DNA of 64,000 nt from Chromobotia macracanthus (lineage: Eukaryota; Chordata; Actinopteri; Cypriniformes; Botiidae): the NCBI GenBank assembly GCA_036877525.1, contig JAZGTH010000001.1:4598001-4662000 (forward strand). Reading direction: 5' to 3'. A model generated the notes under the pieces. The model saw only the letters and a list, made by a program, of their open reading frames with translations. It was not told where the DNA came from and did no database searches. The translations under genes were made by a program, and so were the position numbers. Positions 24,435 to 37,900 of this stretch are shown piece by piece. Within the stretch, counting starts at the first letter, position 1. Each line of letters opens with the position of its first letter.

Positions 24435-25828
24435 TCACACAGAGGAGGCGGAGCTAGGCATGCCATGCAGGGTGGTTCCGCCGGGCGTGCCACTGATGGC
24501 ATTGAAAATGTGCAGCGAATCAGAAAGAGCGCTCTTGGTCCCGCCCTCCGTAGTAGAGATCTGTTAAAGAGGAAGAGCGGCGAATGAGAAAGGACATTTG
24601 AAGGTTCTGCTATATTTTTTTAAAGATAAAATTATACATATAAAGATGTATTACCATCCGATCTACAGAGGCCAGCACAAAAGAGAGACAGAAAGATTGT
24701 CATAAGGTGTAAAACACAAACCAGACATTCATATTTATATAAGGTGTCTATAGACCTGTTTATATATGGAATGCAACAGTGACCTGTCATACATTTTTAT
24801 GCATACACAAAGTCTTCAATAAAGACATGCACCAACTAACCACCATTGAGATGAAGGAAAACATTACCTCAAACTTGAATTTTGAATTAAATTAAAAATT
24901 GGATAATAGGATGAAGTCCTTTATGAAACGAGCATTATGATTGCTGTAATTAATTATTAATCTATAGTTTATGAAACAACTGATTTATATATTGACTGAT
25001 TTGTGGCTTCTGCAGTAGCATATCATGCTTCATCTTTGAGCCTATGGTAGGTCTATTATGACAGTTACATGTTATTAGTTACTTCAGAAACTCTATTCAG
25101 GTAAGACTGATTATTTACTGGTGTATGTACCCTGACTCTGTGTGTGTGTGTGTACTGGTATATGTGGTTTTCAAGGACACAAATGTGTATAATGACAAGT
25201 ATAACAGTGTAAACAGGGTTTATGAGAACACCATCTGTGTCCTCATAAACAAAATGACTTTAAACAAACTTACTAAATGGAGTTTTTATTTTAATTAAAA
25301 ATGCCAAGAGTTTTCTGTGAGGGTTAGGTTTAGTGGTGGGGTCAGGGGAAGTGGATAGAACGTTTGATTAGCTTAATATAAAAATCATTACACTTATGGA
25401 CAGTCCCTATAAACCACATATGCAATGTGTGTGTGTGTGTGTGTGTGTGTGGTTACACCCCTGACCTGTTCATGCATGATGTGTGAAAGCTCTCTGGCCA
25501 GATCTTTGTAACTGGCCTTCATCTCATCATGATATTCCTGTTGGTCCTCCTTTATCAGTCTTTCATTAACAGCCAGAGCCTGTCCACATGCTTCCACAAA
25601 CTGCCTGCATACACACACACATACACACAGCCGTGCATACACGGTCACATAGAAAGACAGAACACATTTCTCAGGACCTTCATGAGATTTGTGCTTTGGC
25701 AAATGAAAGCGGATGGTGTTTCTATACCTGAAGACCTCTTTCAGCTGTTTGACTTTGTTATCTGGGTATTTTTTGGCGCAGGCATCATCAAGAAACGTTC
25801 TGGCATATGTCAGTGGTCCGGCATTGAC
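24435..25828 (-). CDS. dock9: dock9 exons: end of DHR-2 and C-terminal tail
   Basis: Exons 25728-25828, 25466-25604 and 24435-24560. The first begins at residue 1951 with VNAGPL; this valine corresponds to the nucleotide-sensor valine of the DHR-2 alpha-10 insert (Val1951 in human DOCK9, as I recall the structural work). The next encodes VEACGQALAVNERLIKEDQ. The last encodes a tail ending LHIFNAISGTP...SSASSV. Human DOCK9 has alternative tails at this point; only one is seen here. Confidence 0.93.
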
Positions 25829-28800
25829 CTGAAGAGAAAGATGAGGAGAGAGGCGTGTCTGGACAAATATTCTCATGTATACACCACAAAATTGTAGAAT
25901 CCAGAATCATTACTGATCACACAGTTCAGTTCCACAGACCTGTATACATTAATTATATTAACTTGGATATATGTTGCGTAGCTATTTTATTGTTCCATGT
26001 TCTTAAGATTAGCTTTTCATTATTCCTATGTGAATTGTGGGTTGGGTTCAAGTTTAGTGGACTTTAACATGCAAATTCATAGCCTTGACTTGCTGCAGGT
26101 TGCTCGGTTCAGCAGTGACCTCTGTGTGGGCGGAGCTTCAAAAATACAGTAGCTACACTAAAAATTCAAATGTCCTGCCTTTAATGCCCACACAGTTCTG
26201 CAGTGTAATGGTAAATAATGTTGCAGTTGTGACTGCATAAAAATGTTGCCTAAGTAGGCAGCTCACCAGGTTTGAAAACAGATCAGCTATGCTGGCATGT
26301 TGATAATGTATGCATCACACACACCTGTACACTAACGCTTCCCTGCAGTTTGAGCTGCAGGCGGATCATGTCGACCTCGCTGGTCGCGCAGAGCGCACGG
26401 AGCTCCGCCACCTTTCCGCTCATCTCGTCTATGGCCACCTCGATGGGGCTCAGGTCCGTGTGGTGCTGGTACATCACTGCTATCCGCTTCTTGACGTACG
26501 GAAAACAGTGAGTGGCTGAAATGCAGAGGGTCAATAAACATAAAATGAATGCGACGGATGAATGCGTTCAGAAGAACAAACACATTTAGGCTCCCCTCTT
26601 AAATCTAATCATGTTCCCGCAGTAATCAGGGGTGGCTTGTTTTTCCTCCCTGAAACCTTGAATGTTTAACATGCATTTAAAACCTTCATTTAAAACTGAA
26701 AATTTATCACAACTTTAGTAAATTATTGTTGCGCAAAACTGCAGCCCATGTTTCAAGATTAGGATGTATTAATGCAGGAAATGCAGATAAAATGCAATTA
26801 TGAAAGATAATTAAGAAGCCAAGGACACTTGCTCATAACATTTTATTACGCTGTGTATAGAATACACACACAACGGGCTGTGCTCTCCCCTGTAATACAT
26901 CCTCTATATTGTGTATTATCTATACTGCATTATTGCATGTACTATTTGTATTATTGTGTACATGTATATATTGTGTAACAATTTGCACATTATATTTACA
27001 CATGGACATATAATATGCGTTTTATGTGTATACGGTACAGTAAATATATTATGTATTCTTGTCCAGCATATTTTTGTACCATTACAAAACAACTTCAATT
27101 TTGGTGTATAGCAGACTGGTGTATAACTACTCACTCTCTTGTGTATATGGTGTAGAAACAATAAAATAATTTAACATGATTTGGATATTGAGATAAAACA
27201 ATCACAAGACAGTTTAGGGATGTCAAAGAGCACAGGACAAGAATCAGTGTTATATAATCACAAACAATACATTTAATTAACAGAGCCTGGGAAGCTTTGA
27301 GACAGAGTTATGGGGATTTGTAGCTTTTGTAGGAGTTTTTTGTATTTTTATTTGTAGGAGCTCAGGAACATAATTGTAGAAAAAAATGGGATTTGTAGAA
27401 ACTAAATGGGCTGAACTGAAGGACTGGCAGCAGTATCTGTTCTGGGGTCAGTGATGGAAGCACTCACTTGTGAGGACCGTCCTGCGTTTGCACTGTTCCT
27501 CAACTCCGCCGTGCTTCTTTCCCGACTCTGTAAACGGCGTCTCGAACACAAAACGCCGGATGTTGTGGCTCCTCTCAAAGTCAGTCTTTCTCTCCTCTAG
27601 CTCTTTCTCCTCCAGGTACGGCATCACGTGCGTTACCTGGATGTAGGCAAATTTTGCCTCCAGGTCTTTGGGGTTTACCTGAGACAGGTGGGGAGAAGAC
27701 AGTGGATACAGTCCACATGGATGATCATAGCAGTCAAAAGCAAATCAATTTTTGAAAACAAAGTATTTTTTCTAAAGCTACAATCCTTTTGCCTCTTTAT
27801 CGCCATCTATGTTCAAAATATAACCTTGCAGGTTATTTGCTGAGCTATTTTCCTAATGTAGATGACAAGTTTAAATTCCAAACAGCTGCTGTAAGGACAA
27901 GCTATAAATGGTGCATCATTCCAGCACCCATATATGTGATTTAGTAACCAGATTTTCTTTTTTCTTTTTACAGATGTGACGTAACCACAAGTAAAACTGG
28001 CACGGGCCTGGAAATCAAACTCACTGCTCAAATTATAAAATTGTTATAATAAACTTACCATTGCAAACTGGAGTCAGGTAAGAAGGCTGTTTTGAACACT
28101 GATCTATTATGTACTTAATACATTTTTTTGTTCATTTTTAACAACATAAGTTACGGACTGCAGCTGTAAGGTTTAAACTGTGACTGAAGCTTGCATATCA
28201 TGCAGACTCTGTCTTATCTTGTCTATGACACAAAGCTCTTCTTTGTGTTTGTGTTCAGTATATGTGTGTACTATTCTAATCTATGTGCATGTATTCAGAT
28301 TACACACACAGCTGGCTGGGCCTTCTGATGAGTGTGTCTGCTCACCCTGCCAGAGTCCTGGATCATTTTGACATTTTCTTGTCCAAACTTCTCTGAGTAC
28401 AATTTGAGGAGGCGTTGGGAGATCTCAGAGAGAGGAGTAAACTTGGGTTCTTTATAGATGTATTCTTTTCCATCTTCATCTTCAAAGAAACCCTAAAACA
28501 CACACAATGCCTTTGTCACAATCTGTGTATGAAAGTCAATTTGTGTGTGTGGTATATGCACAACAGGGATGGGCTGGATGTTTATTTCATTTTTTCATAT
28601 TTTTAGCAGTGGTGCTAAATATAGCGCTGCATATCCCTAATGCACTTACTGCTTATGTTTACAGAAAACAAAGGCAGGTTTTAATCCTACAAAATCAACA
28701 AACCTCAATATCACACAGGTGGAAATGAAGACTTATGAACCTTCCACATATACAGAATAAGAAAGCAAACCTTGTGCTCACAGCACTGATTCTAAAGTCT

Positions 28801-31800
28801 GACACAGACCATCAAGATCTTGTCTCCTGTACTTCTGAGAATTCCCATCCAGTCTTTTATTAATCTCCTCCTATATGTTTTTCTCTGTGGACCTGAGGAA
28901 ATGCAGCTTTGGAGATGTCGGCACTTAGCAGTACAGAAAGCTTTCACCGAGTTTCTGTGCTCAAAAGCAGACAGCCGTGTTGAAACATCTTAAGCCATAA
29001 AAGCACACGGCTTCTGTAAGGTTTATGGACACAGCGTCCAGCAAAAGAGCTCGCTAAGTGTTGCCCAGCTCATTTTTATGGTCTAAGCCCATTTAAAAAC
29101 GGCTTCTACAGTAAACAAAGACTGCCAGAAAGCTGCTTAGATCAACCAGGATGAAGTAATGACAGGATGTACGCATGAGAAGATGCGTTATGCGTTTAAA
29201 GATTGATGTACAGTGGGATGTTAGCAGTACACAGAGGAACACGTCCTAGACTTCTGACCTAAAGACATCAGGCATGCAGGCAAATGAGCAGTGATTTAGT
29301 GAGACCATTATGGTCATAATGCAAAGTCTTGCTTGAGTATGTCAGTGAGAAAGACAGCACACACACACACACACATTGTTCACAACAAGACTTACCGCAG
29401 CCTTAGGAAAGAAAAGAGAGCAGAGAAGATTGATTAACTGAGACCCACAATGCCTTCAACATGCTTTAAACAAGACTCATGCAAGTTCGATTATCATGCA
29501 TATATAGAAATGCGTATGTTTCTTTATATATCCTCTTTCCAGGGATCCATTTTATAAAATAAACATTCTTAAAGGGGTCATATCATAATTTCTTATTTCT
29601 GGTTTTTCATTAAAAGCCATTTAATAATTAATCATTTTCTGGTGCTTGACTCTGTGCCATATCATTCTGGAGATCAAGAATAATAGTATCTTTCCTTATT
29701 CATTTACCTCATCACGAGTGGGCGGAGCAAGATTCTGAATAAGTGCCATTGACATGTAAATGTGGGTGGTCTTATGTCTGTTTTGTGCTATGGATGCCAG
29801 AAATGCCCAGATTTTTAAAGCAAGACGTTTCTGCAGCTCAGTCATCAATTGATGGCCTATTTGGACTTTGGAGGATGTTCTGAGTTCTAATAGTTACCAT
29901 ATGTTTTCATAGGACATTGAACCCCTTTATCTCACAAGATAAAGGAACATTTGATTCCTCATGATAAGACCCCTTTATAATAAATTGCAGGTGTGTTTAG
30001 AGTGCTGCTATATCCTCACTCAAACAAACTTCTTGTGTAAGCTGGATTGATGTTTTGTTTTACCTGGCCAAAAAATGCCACTCTGAAAAACGTTCCAAGA
30101 AGCCTCTTCCCAGAATGCATCACTTCCATCACTTTGGTGTAGGCGCGATGTAATGTGTCATAAAGATGGGCCAGTTTCTACACAAAAGAACAAAACTATA
30201 TTCATACTGTGTACATCTGAGCATACATGACTATGGAAATGAGAACAGTGTACAGTATTCAGCTAAATGTTAAAGTTGCATTGCCTATGACACAGCGTGT
30301 GCACCTCAAAATCTCTGCGTTGTTCATAAATTGGGATGATAAGTTTGTAGATGTCCGATATAAGTTCATAACGTTCAGCTTTCCATAAACCATCAGCACA
30401 AGCCTCCAACAACTCCATCAGCACCTCCTGCATACAGACACACACACATATAATTACATACACTGCTGTACACTAATATAAGCCCTTTCCATGCGTGGGC
30501 ATGATGCAAACAAACTAATTTTCCCACAAAAGTATGTGTCATGGTCAAAGCTATTTATCTAAGCTGTTTGGTCTTATTAGTGGTCACTTATTGTTACTTA
30601 AAGTTAGGGATTTGAACAAATCCTAAATTATTACACTCATGCTGCACCATGAATTAGGCAACATCTAAATGTTACTTAAATGTAATTAAATGTGAAAACT
30701 GACTATTCATTGTGACGACAGACTTATTATCAGGAACTTCCTAACACACCCACTGGAGAGGGGAAATTAAACTGATTAGATTAGAAATTGGCAAACGTTT
30801 TCTGCCATGGGTTATTATTACAGACATTGCATAACAGACAGTACAGGTGTTTTGAATTCATTCCAGTGCATGTGAACAATCACTGATAAAGGGTGGTGGG
30901 GTTAAGGGGTGTGGCTCAATTGGCAGTGGGTATGGCCACACATGGGTATGGTCAGGAGCAAGTTGGTTTGAACCTCATTAAAATGAACATCCTGCATGCC
31001 CACGTCCTCCATCATGGCTGCCTCCTCATCAATGTTGGGGGTGATCACACGAAATGCTGAGCAGCCCTGACGGAACATTCCTGTCAAAGAAAGTCAATAG
31101 CAGAATGTTATTCTGGTTTAAAACAGGTTCAATACACTGCGGAAAACCCCTTTGTAAACATTATTCATGTTGCATTTTGTGTGCATACATGTGCATACTT
31201 GTGTCTACTTATCCTGATCCCAGGAAAGTGCTGTTATCACTTCTGTCAGAGCCAAAGAGCTCCACATACAGTTGAACCTTGAACAAGGTATTTGTACTGT
31301 ATATGTGTGTGCGTGAGTACATGCATGCATATTGAAAAAAATCACCTTTTACCTGATTTACAAACAAATGCATTTTTACAAATATTTTTATTAACTATAA
31401 TACATATTTAATAGTTAATCTTTTAATATTTCTTATATTCGACATGCCTAAGAGAAAATTTTTAAGGACATGTATCAGCCAAAATTAACAACATTTTAAC
31501 AAGCACACAAACAGTAAGTTTTAATTATTGGCAATAAAGTATTTAGTACATGATGTTGTAATTGCTCTGTGTCACATGAATGCAAACAGATTGTAAAGCG
31601 CCCTCTAGTGAATCCTCACCTTTTCTCTTCAGATACTCAGCCACCAGTGCTGCCACATGCACATAACACATAGCAGCCTAAAAAACAAAAACAACTTGAT
31701 GATGTCGTTGATGTCATTGTTATCTACCAATCATCTTTCTTTTTTATAACCACCAAATTAATTGTGAAGACAATTTTGTATGTGGCCAGCTTGCCTCAGA

Positions 31801-34800
31801 CAGATCTCCATTCTTGACGTGGATTTTGGCCATGCTGTCCAGCCAGGTTTTGCGCAGTTCCGGGGTGCTGGTGTAGGATTTGGCCAGACTGTACTGCAGG
31901 TCCACCAACATCTCTGGGTCTTTCTCATGTTCCTTCATCTGCTCAGTGGCCATCAGCACCGTGCGGATTCGCTTGGTGAGATCTTTCACATCTGAGGGGA
32001 AAGCAGTGTGCTAGGAAAAAAGATCAGAGTGAAGGTTATTGACATTAAATGTTTTTAGCAGATAAAAACTGTTTTCTGAGTGAAGCATCTAATGTGCGTT
32101 CTGCATTCTAACTAATTTATTCTGCACAGTACCTATATCTAGAAATATACATTTACATTTACGCATGTGACAGACACTTTTATCCAAAGCGACTTACAGT
32201 GCATTCAAGCTATACATTCTTGTCACTACATGCACTCCCTGGGAATCAAACCCACAACCTCTTACACTGCTAACGCAATGCTCTACCACTGAGCTACAGG
32301 AGAACACAGATATAGCCACTGAAGATTTTTCAATACACTGAAGTGTATTAACCTGAGTGCAGTTCTGGGTCATTTTACCTTTACGGTTTTGTCACTGTTG
32401 GCACAGTTGTTGATGATGGACAGCGACTGCTGGAAGCGTGTACCACCGATCCCGATGACATCAGCGATCAGCTGACTGACAGCAATCACCACCTGAGAAA
32501 CAATGCTTCAAATAAAACATCCGGCACAGTATTTTAACCAGATCATCTTTTCAAAAAAAAAAAACAATCAAGACTATATGCACTTTAGACAGAGTGTTTA
32601 TCAGCGTTTCTCAACCAGGGGCCTGGGCCACTAGAGGGCCTCAAGATAACTTAAATAATATAAATAAAACAAACAAGAATTAAATAAGTTTTTCTTAATG
32701 GGAATTTCTTACTGGAAAAAAATTGTTGGGGGGGTGCAGTGTGTCTACAAATATTGTTGTAGAGGTGCTTGGTTGTGTTGTGGCCTTAAAGTCAACAGGA
32801 TTGAGGTCCACTGATTTATATGATGTTGCCTCTCTCACCTGCAGGTGCGTGCGGACGAACGACTTCCTGCCGCTGTACTCAAAGTTGCTCTTCATGAGGA
32901 AATAGAGCAGGTGGGCGGCATCACTGCGTATGGAGCTCAGTTTGGAATTACAGCACTTTAGAATCTCATAACACAGACACGCACACATATCCGCCCGCCC
33001 GTCAAAAAAAGTACAGGGAAACTGGGAAAGAAAGAAAAAGAAATGGACAGAAGAACAAGGTCTATTATTTGGCAAAACAAGACCAGCACTAAACCAGCTT
33101 TAACCAGCTAACCTGACCAAAAAATAAACAAGCTTGGACAAACTTATAAATTTATGAGGGTTTTAGCTGGTCTTTTCAGCAGGGCAATTATTATGAAACT
33201 AGAAACAGAAAAAAGACCATTAGAAGACTAAGACTTTTCTTTCTTCTTTAGTCCATAAAACTCAAAATATGTTTAAGCAGGTTTGAGCAAATTATAATGC
33301 GGGTCACAAATAATCACCAGACAGTTGTCACAACTCTGTTCCTGTTCATTGTCTTGTCTTTTCTTTTACAGGCTTGTATTTTGTATTGTAGCTGTCTGCC
33401 ATTGTTTTGTAGTTTTCTTTTTCTCTAGTGTAGTTACAGTCCTGTCTTGCGACCCTAATAATTTCACCTGTGTCTTGTTACCCCTGATTAGTTTGTGTTT
33501 CTTGTGATTCTTGTCGGTTATTGTGTTCATCTGTTTCAGTGTTCTTGTGCTCCTCATTCCCTCATTTTGCTGTTTTTGGATTATTGTCTCTTGGATTAAT
33601 AAACTCTATTGCATTTGGATCCAGCCTTCCTTGCTTTCCTTTTTGTTACAGAAGCCATATATTATGTGTCCATTATATGTTCTTAACCCTTCATCCCCCA
33701 AAAATAACCGAGGAGAGACAGCTGTCAATTTTACCTTGTAAATGAAGGTACGCAGAGAAGTGAAGACCTGCTTCAGTGCAGTCTCTGACTGGGGGATCTG
33801 AAGAAAACAGAGATGCACTTGGAAAACCTTCTTCATCAGCGGGTTATGGCCCAAATCAGCACACAGCTGCGTCTGTGGGGACAACATTTCATTTATAATT
33901 ACATCAGGAATAAACTTTAATAATAAAACACACATTTCCTCTAGCTTTCTGTACCTTAAAGCCCATTATGAAGATACTGAGAGTGTCCAGCACAGTCAGA
34001 CAGACCTCCGTTGAGACGTTAGCCTCCAGGAGACATGCATCAGCGTCGCCATGGCAATATGCTGAAGGACAGAAAGAGGACAGGAAAGATGGTATCATTT
34101 AATAACTGAGATAAGTCACATTGGCATCTCAGTATTGCTTTACTCTATATCATTGAATGACCTCCACCTTGCTTTGACGGTGTATCAAAATATGTCCAAT
34201 AACACTGTGCTTTTTTGTCTCACTTGAAACCCGCATCTGACTCTTTTGAATTTCATCTCAGGGAGGGTTAGGAATAGTCAGTAAATACATGTTTAATGTG
34301 TCTTACTGTGGTTAAAAGTGTGTGCGTTTTCCAGGCTGCCCAGCTGGTGTAAACGTGTATGTATGACGCTCCCTCTGTTACGAGACACAGGAAGAGTCAA
34401 CGACTTCCTGTCCGGAGCCATAAACCCCACCCCCTCCTGGCTTCTGAGGAAAAACAAAGGTTTTATGAAAATTCTAGCAAGCTGCCAATCAAATATAAAT
34501 AAAAAACACAACTTTAAGGAGCACTAAGTAAATTTTAGTTCATGTTTCACTGGCCGATGTAACAGCGGCCCATATAATGAACTTTGTATCTTTATAGCTG
34601 ACACCTATTGGCACAGATGCAGTATGACCCAAAAGCTAATCGTTTTGCATACGATGTCATTAAAGAACTAGTCTATTAGCAGGCTGGTCATTCAGCTGGT
34701 TATGTGACCTCAACATGATGGCCACCATGAGGGAGCAGCCCATCATATGTCAAATTAAATGCATTTTCAATAAATGACAGTAGTACATTTAGTACATTTA

Positions 34801-34931
34801 GGACATTAGTACATTTATTTTCAATTATCAATTATCAACAATTATCTTTAATGTTTTTAGTAGTAAAAGTTACTTAGTGCGCTTTAAATCACCCACATTC
34901 ACTAAGGTCTGATGTCTAACACTATATATGC

Positions 34932-34987
<56 letters not shown>

Positions 34988-37900
34988 GCCACAATGTTGC
35001 ACCTGTACTTTTGAATGATGTTATACATAATTCATGACAGATGTTAGCAGACTATCCATGCAGAAGACTACACATTACACATTATATATTAGTGCTGCAC
35101 ACATAAAGAAACATAATGAAGTTTATATAGTGCTTTAGATGTTTATGATTGTTAGTCACAAAACTAGCTAGTTGTGTATTGACCAGACAAATGGAGACAG
35201 TGGCTGCGGATGGGTGGGTTATGATATCACTACATGGAGAGGGTTTCACTCTGATTTGACACTGAGATACAATTTTAAACTAGTTTTAACATTTATATTT
35301 TTTGTTTGAAAGTTTTTAGACTCGAGCCCTCCCACAATCCTGTAGAGGGTTTGGAGAGTGGATGGATATTTTTAATGATCTTTTTCATTAATTAATAATT
35401 AATCCAGAGATTGAGTCTATAGCACAGCTCATATCAGAGACAAAAGGTCAATAATGTAACATCCAGATACTATAAATGCCGACAGTCTGCTTGTCTATAT
35501 GAACGGAAGTTCTCTGCTGTGATTTCAGTGACAATTCTCAAGCACAAATGAGTGTTGTATTATATTTGTGGTCTTTATTATTATGCCTGCCAGGAAGACA
35601 CACACTACACAAACAAACGCTAACTTATAAAGTTAGTATGAGGTTAAATATAAGTAATATCAGTGGCAGAAACTATACCAAATCCCAGCTGGTATCACAA
35701 ATGTCCTTTTTTTGAAGACCACTTCACATAAGCCAAATAAGTTAGGTAAAGCAGAATAAAAATAGAATTTGGTCTCCACGATTCTGGCACATCTGGCAGG
35801 AGATGTGATGATGTAAGCGCATGGGTGTAAGAATATTAATCTTGAATAATTAAGACATCAAAAATAAATAGATGCAAAACCAGAGAACCGCATGCTCCTG
35901 CTCTTAGATCAAAAAGACACTATCAGGAATAGATGATGGCAGAAATGCTTTAACAGCACACACACACAAAGCACTAGTTAGTTAGTTAGTTAGCTAGTTA
36001 AATTAGTGGAAGTGATCATGCTGTTAGTAAAAGCCACTCAAAGCACACACTCTTACCCTGTTCAGGGGTGCCAGGATGCTACAGTATCACTGACTAACTG
36101 AACCCTCGCCCGCATTTCAGCCAATAAAACATATACACATTAAAGGGTGGCATCATTTAAGGAAGTGTACATGTGTGTGTGTGAGACAGAGGCAGAAAGT
36201 CAAAGAGCAAGAGAAGGAGGGACAGTGAGATTTGGGCTAGCTGTATTCGTATTATGTTTACATGTGTGTATCAAAGTAAACAACACTATAATTACTGATG
36301 TTCCCTGTTTTCCTGCAAAACATATTTACTGTTCCCTAAGAAAATCTGGCAGTTAGAAAATAAAGAGCCAAGCATTTTTACCTGTTAATGAATCTCTTGC
36401 CCATATACCTGAACTGATGGAGACACACTCTGTGAAACAGAGAGAGAGAGATGAAGTGAGGGCTGAGTGTTGGGTTTCAGCACCTCAGTATTTTGATACT
36501 CTGATGTGATTAGTACAGCACTGGATGACTTACTCTACTAAAGTGAAAAAGTCCATCAGTTCAGAGGTTGTGGCTTTGTTCCAGTATGTAAATAAGGCAT
36601 CTGAAGAAAATAATGAAAGGTATATTCTGAGGTACATGAAGTTATTAAAACAGATTTCCACTTGACACAGTACAACTGACTAGGAAACTTTTTACCATGT
36701 TCTTATCAATTATTTTCTGTACTTTTTTAAGTGCTTTTATGTACAGTATATTTTACAGTTTGACCCTTGTCCCAGACCCAGACTTTCAATATTAAGTTAT
36801 GGAAGCTCTCTACATAAATATGAATTATTACAAACCATGGTAAGCTATTATAAATTATACTTCAGTTTTTTTTGTTAATGTTATTTATAACATGTTTTGT
36901 TTTATTAAACTCTCTAATACAATAAAACACAATAAGTATTGTTTTAACTTAATTTTGTCCACAGGGCTCAAAATGAAAGCAACTCACAGTCCCACGGTCG
37001 TGTCCTCACCTTCAGACATGCTCTTTAAAACATGGAGAAAACACATGAGAAGGTTTTTGATTTCTTCTCTATCCAATTTATCGCAGCGCAGCACAGAGCT
37101 GCCCAGAGCAGAGGCTGACTGAGTCTGTCACACAAACACATACAATACACATATTAGAGTTATATAATAGAGTATACAAAAACACATTATATATATAATA
37201 GACAGCATCAAATATTCACATCACAGCAGACTGAGGCCTTCGTAGAATCATTGAAGAGGACTTTATTTCTCAGCCTACAATTCAATAACTAAAGCGAGCA
37301 CATGCATACAGTAAGAAACACATGGATACACATGCAACAACCTCATCATATATAAAAGATTAGAGATGGAAACACACAGCTTCACTCCCCAGATGGGGAC
37401 ACTCTGGGGTTGCTCTACTTGTATGGTGTCAGTAATTGTGTTAGTGTCGTTGTCGTAGAGGGCGGGGCTTGAGAGCAGTGAAAAATCCATCGTGACACGT
37501 TTGGCTGCACGGCTGAGGGGGGCGGAGTCCTCTGGTTCAGGGGGGAGGGGCAACACAGTGAGGGTGTGTCTACGTGTGAACCTCTCTTTCGGCTAAGAGG
37601 TCAGAGGCAAGAGAGGATGATAACAGTTACAAATGATTAGAGAAACAAAATGGACCCCAGTGATACATATCACTCTGATTCTGGCTTAAAAAATATTCTA
37701 TTATTCTAAGTTAACAACAGTTAACAGTGCTATTTATGTCCCCAAAATTGACTACTAATTTAATGGACTTTACTACATTATTTGATAGATTAATTGTTTA
37801 ATGTGCCAAAAAATAAAACTCATAATATTCCATTTGCATGTGCCCCTTTCATTACCATTTAAATGGGTTATATAGAATAAAAAGCTTTAGCTAACTTATT

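Larger units (their letters stand above)
34444..36381 (-). other. dock9 intron of 1.9 kb, with MITE and (AT)n
   Basis: Holds the MITE at 34512-34890 and an (AT)n run at 34935-34983. No exon-like segment was recognised in the rest. Confidence 0.6.

Noticed and set aside
25394..25876. 160-codon minus-strand frame as a single exon
   Set aside because: It joins two real dock9 exons with the intron between them and a GT repeat; the splice signals inside are clear.
32230..32304. tRNA-like sequence with box A and box B
   Set aside because: It continues into a teleost SINE tail and cannot close an acceptor stem, so it is a retroposed SINE, not a tRNA gene.
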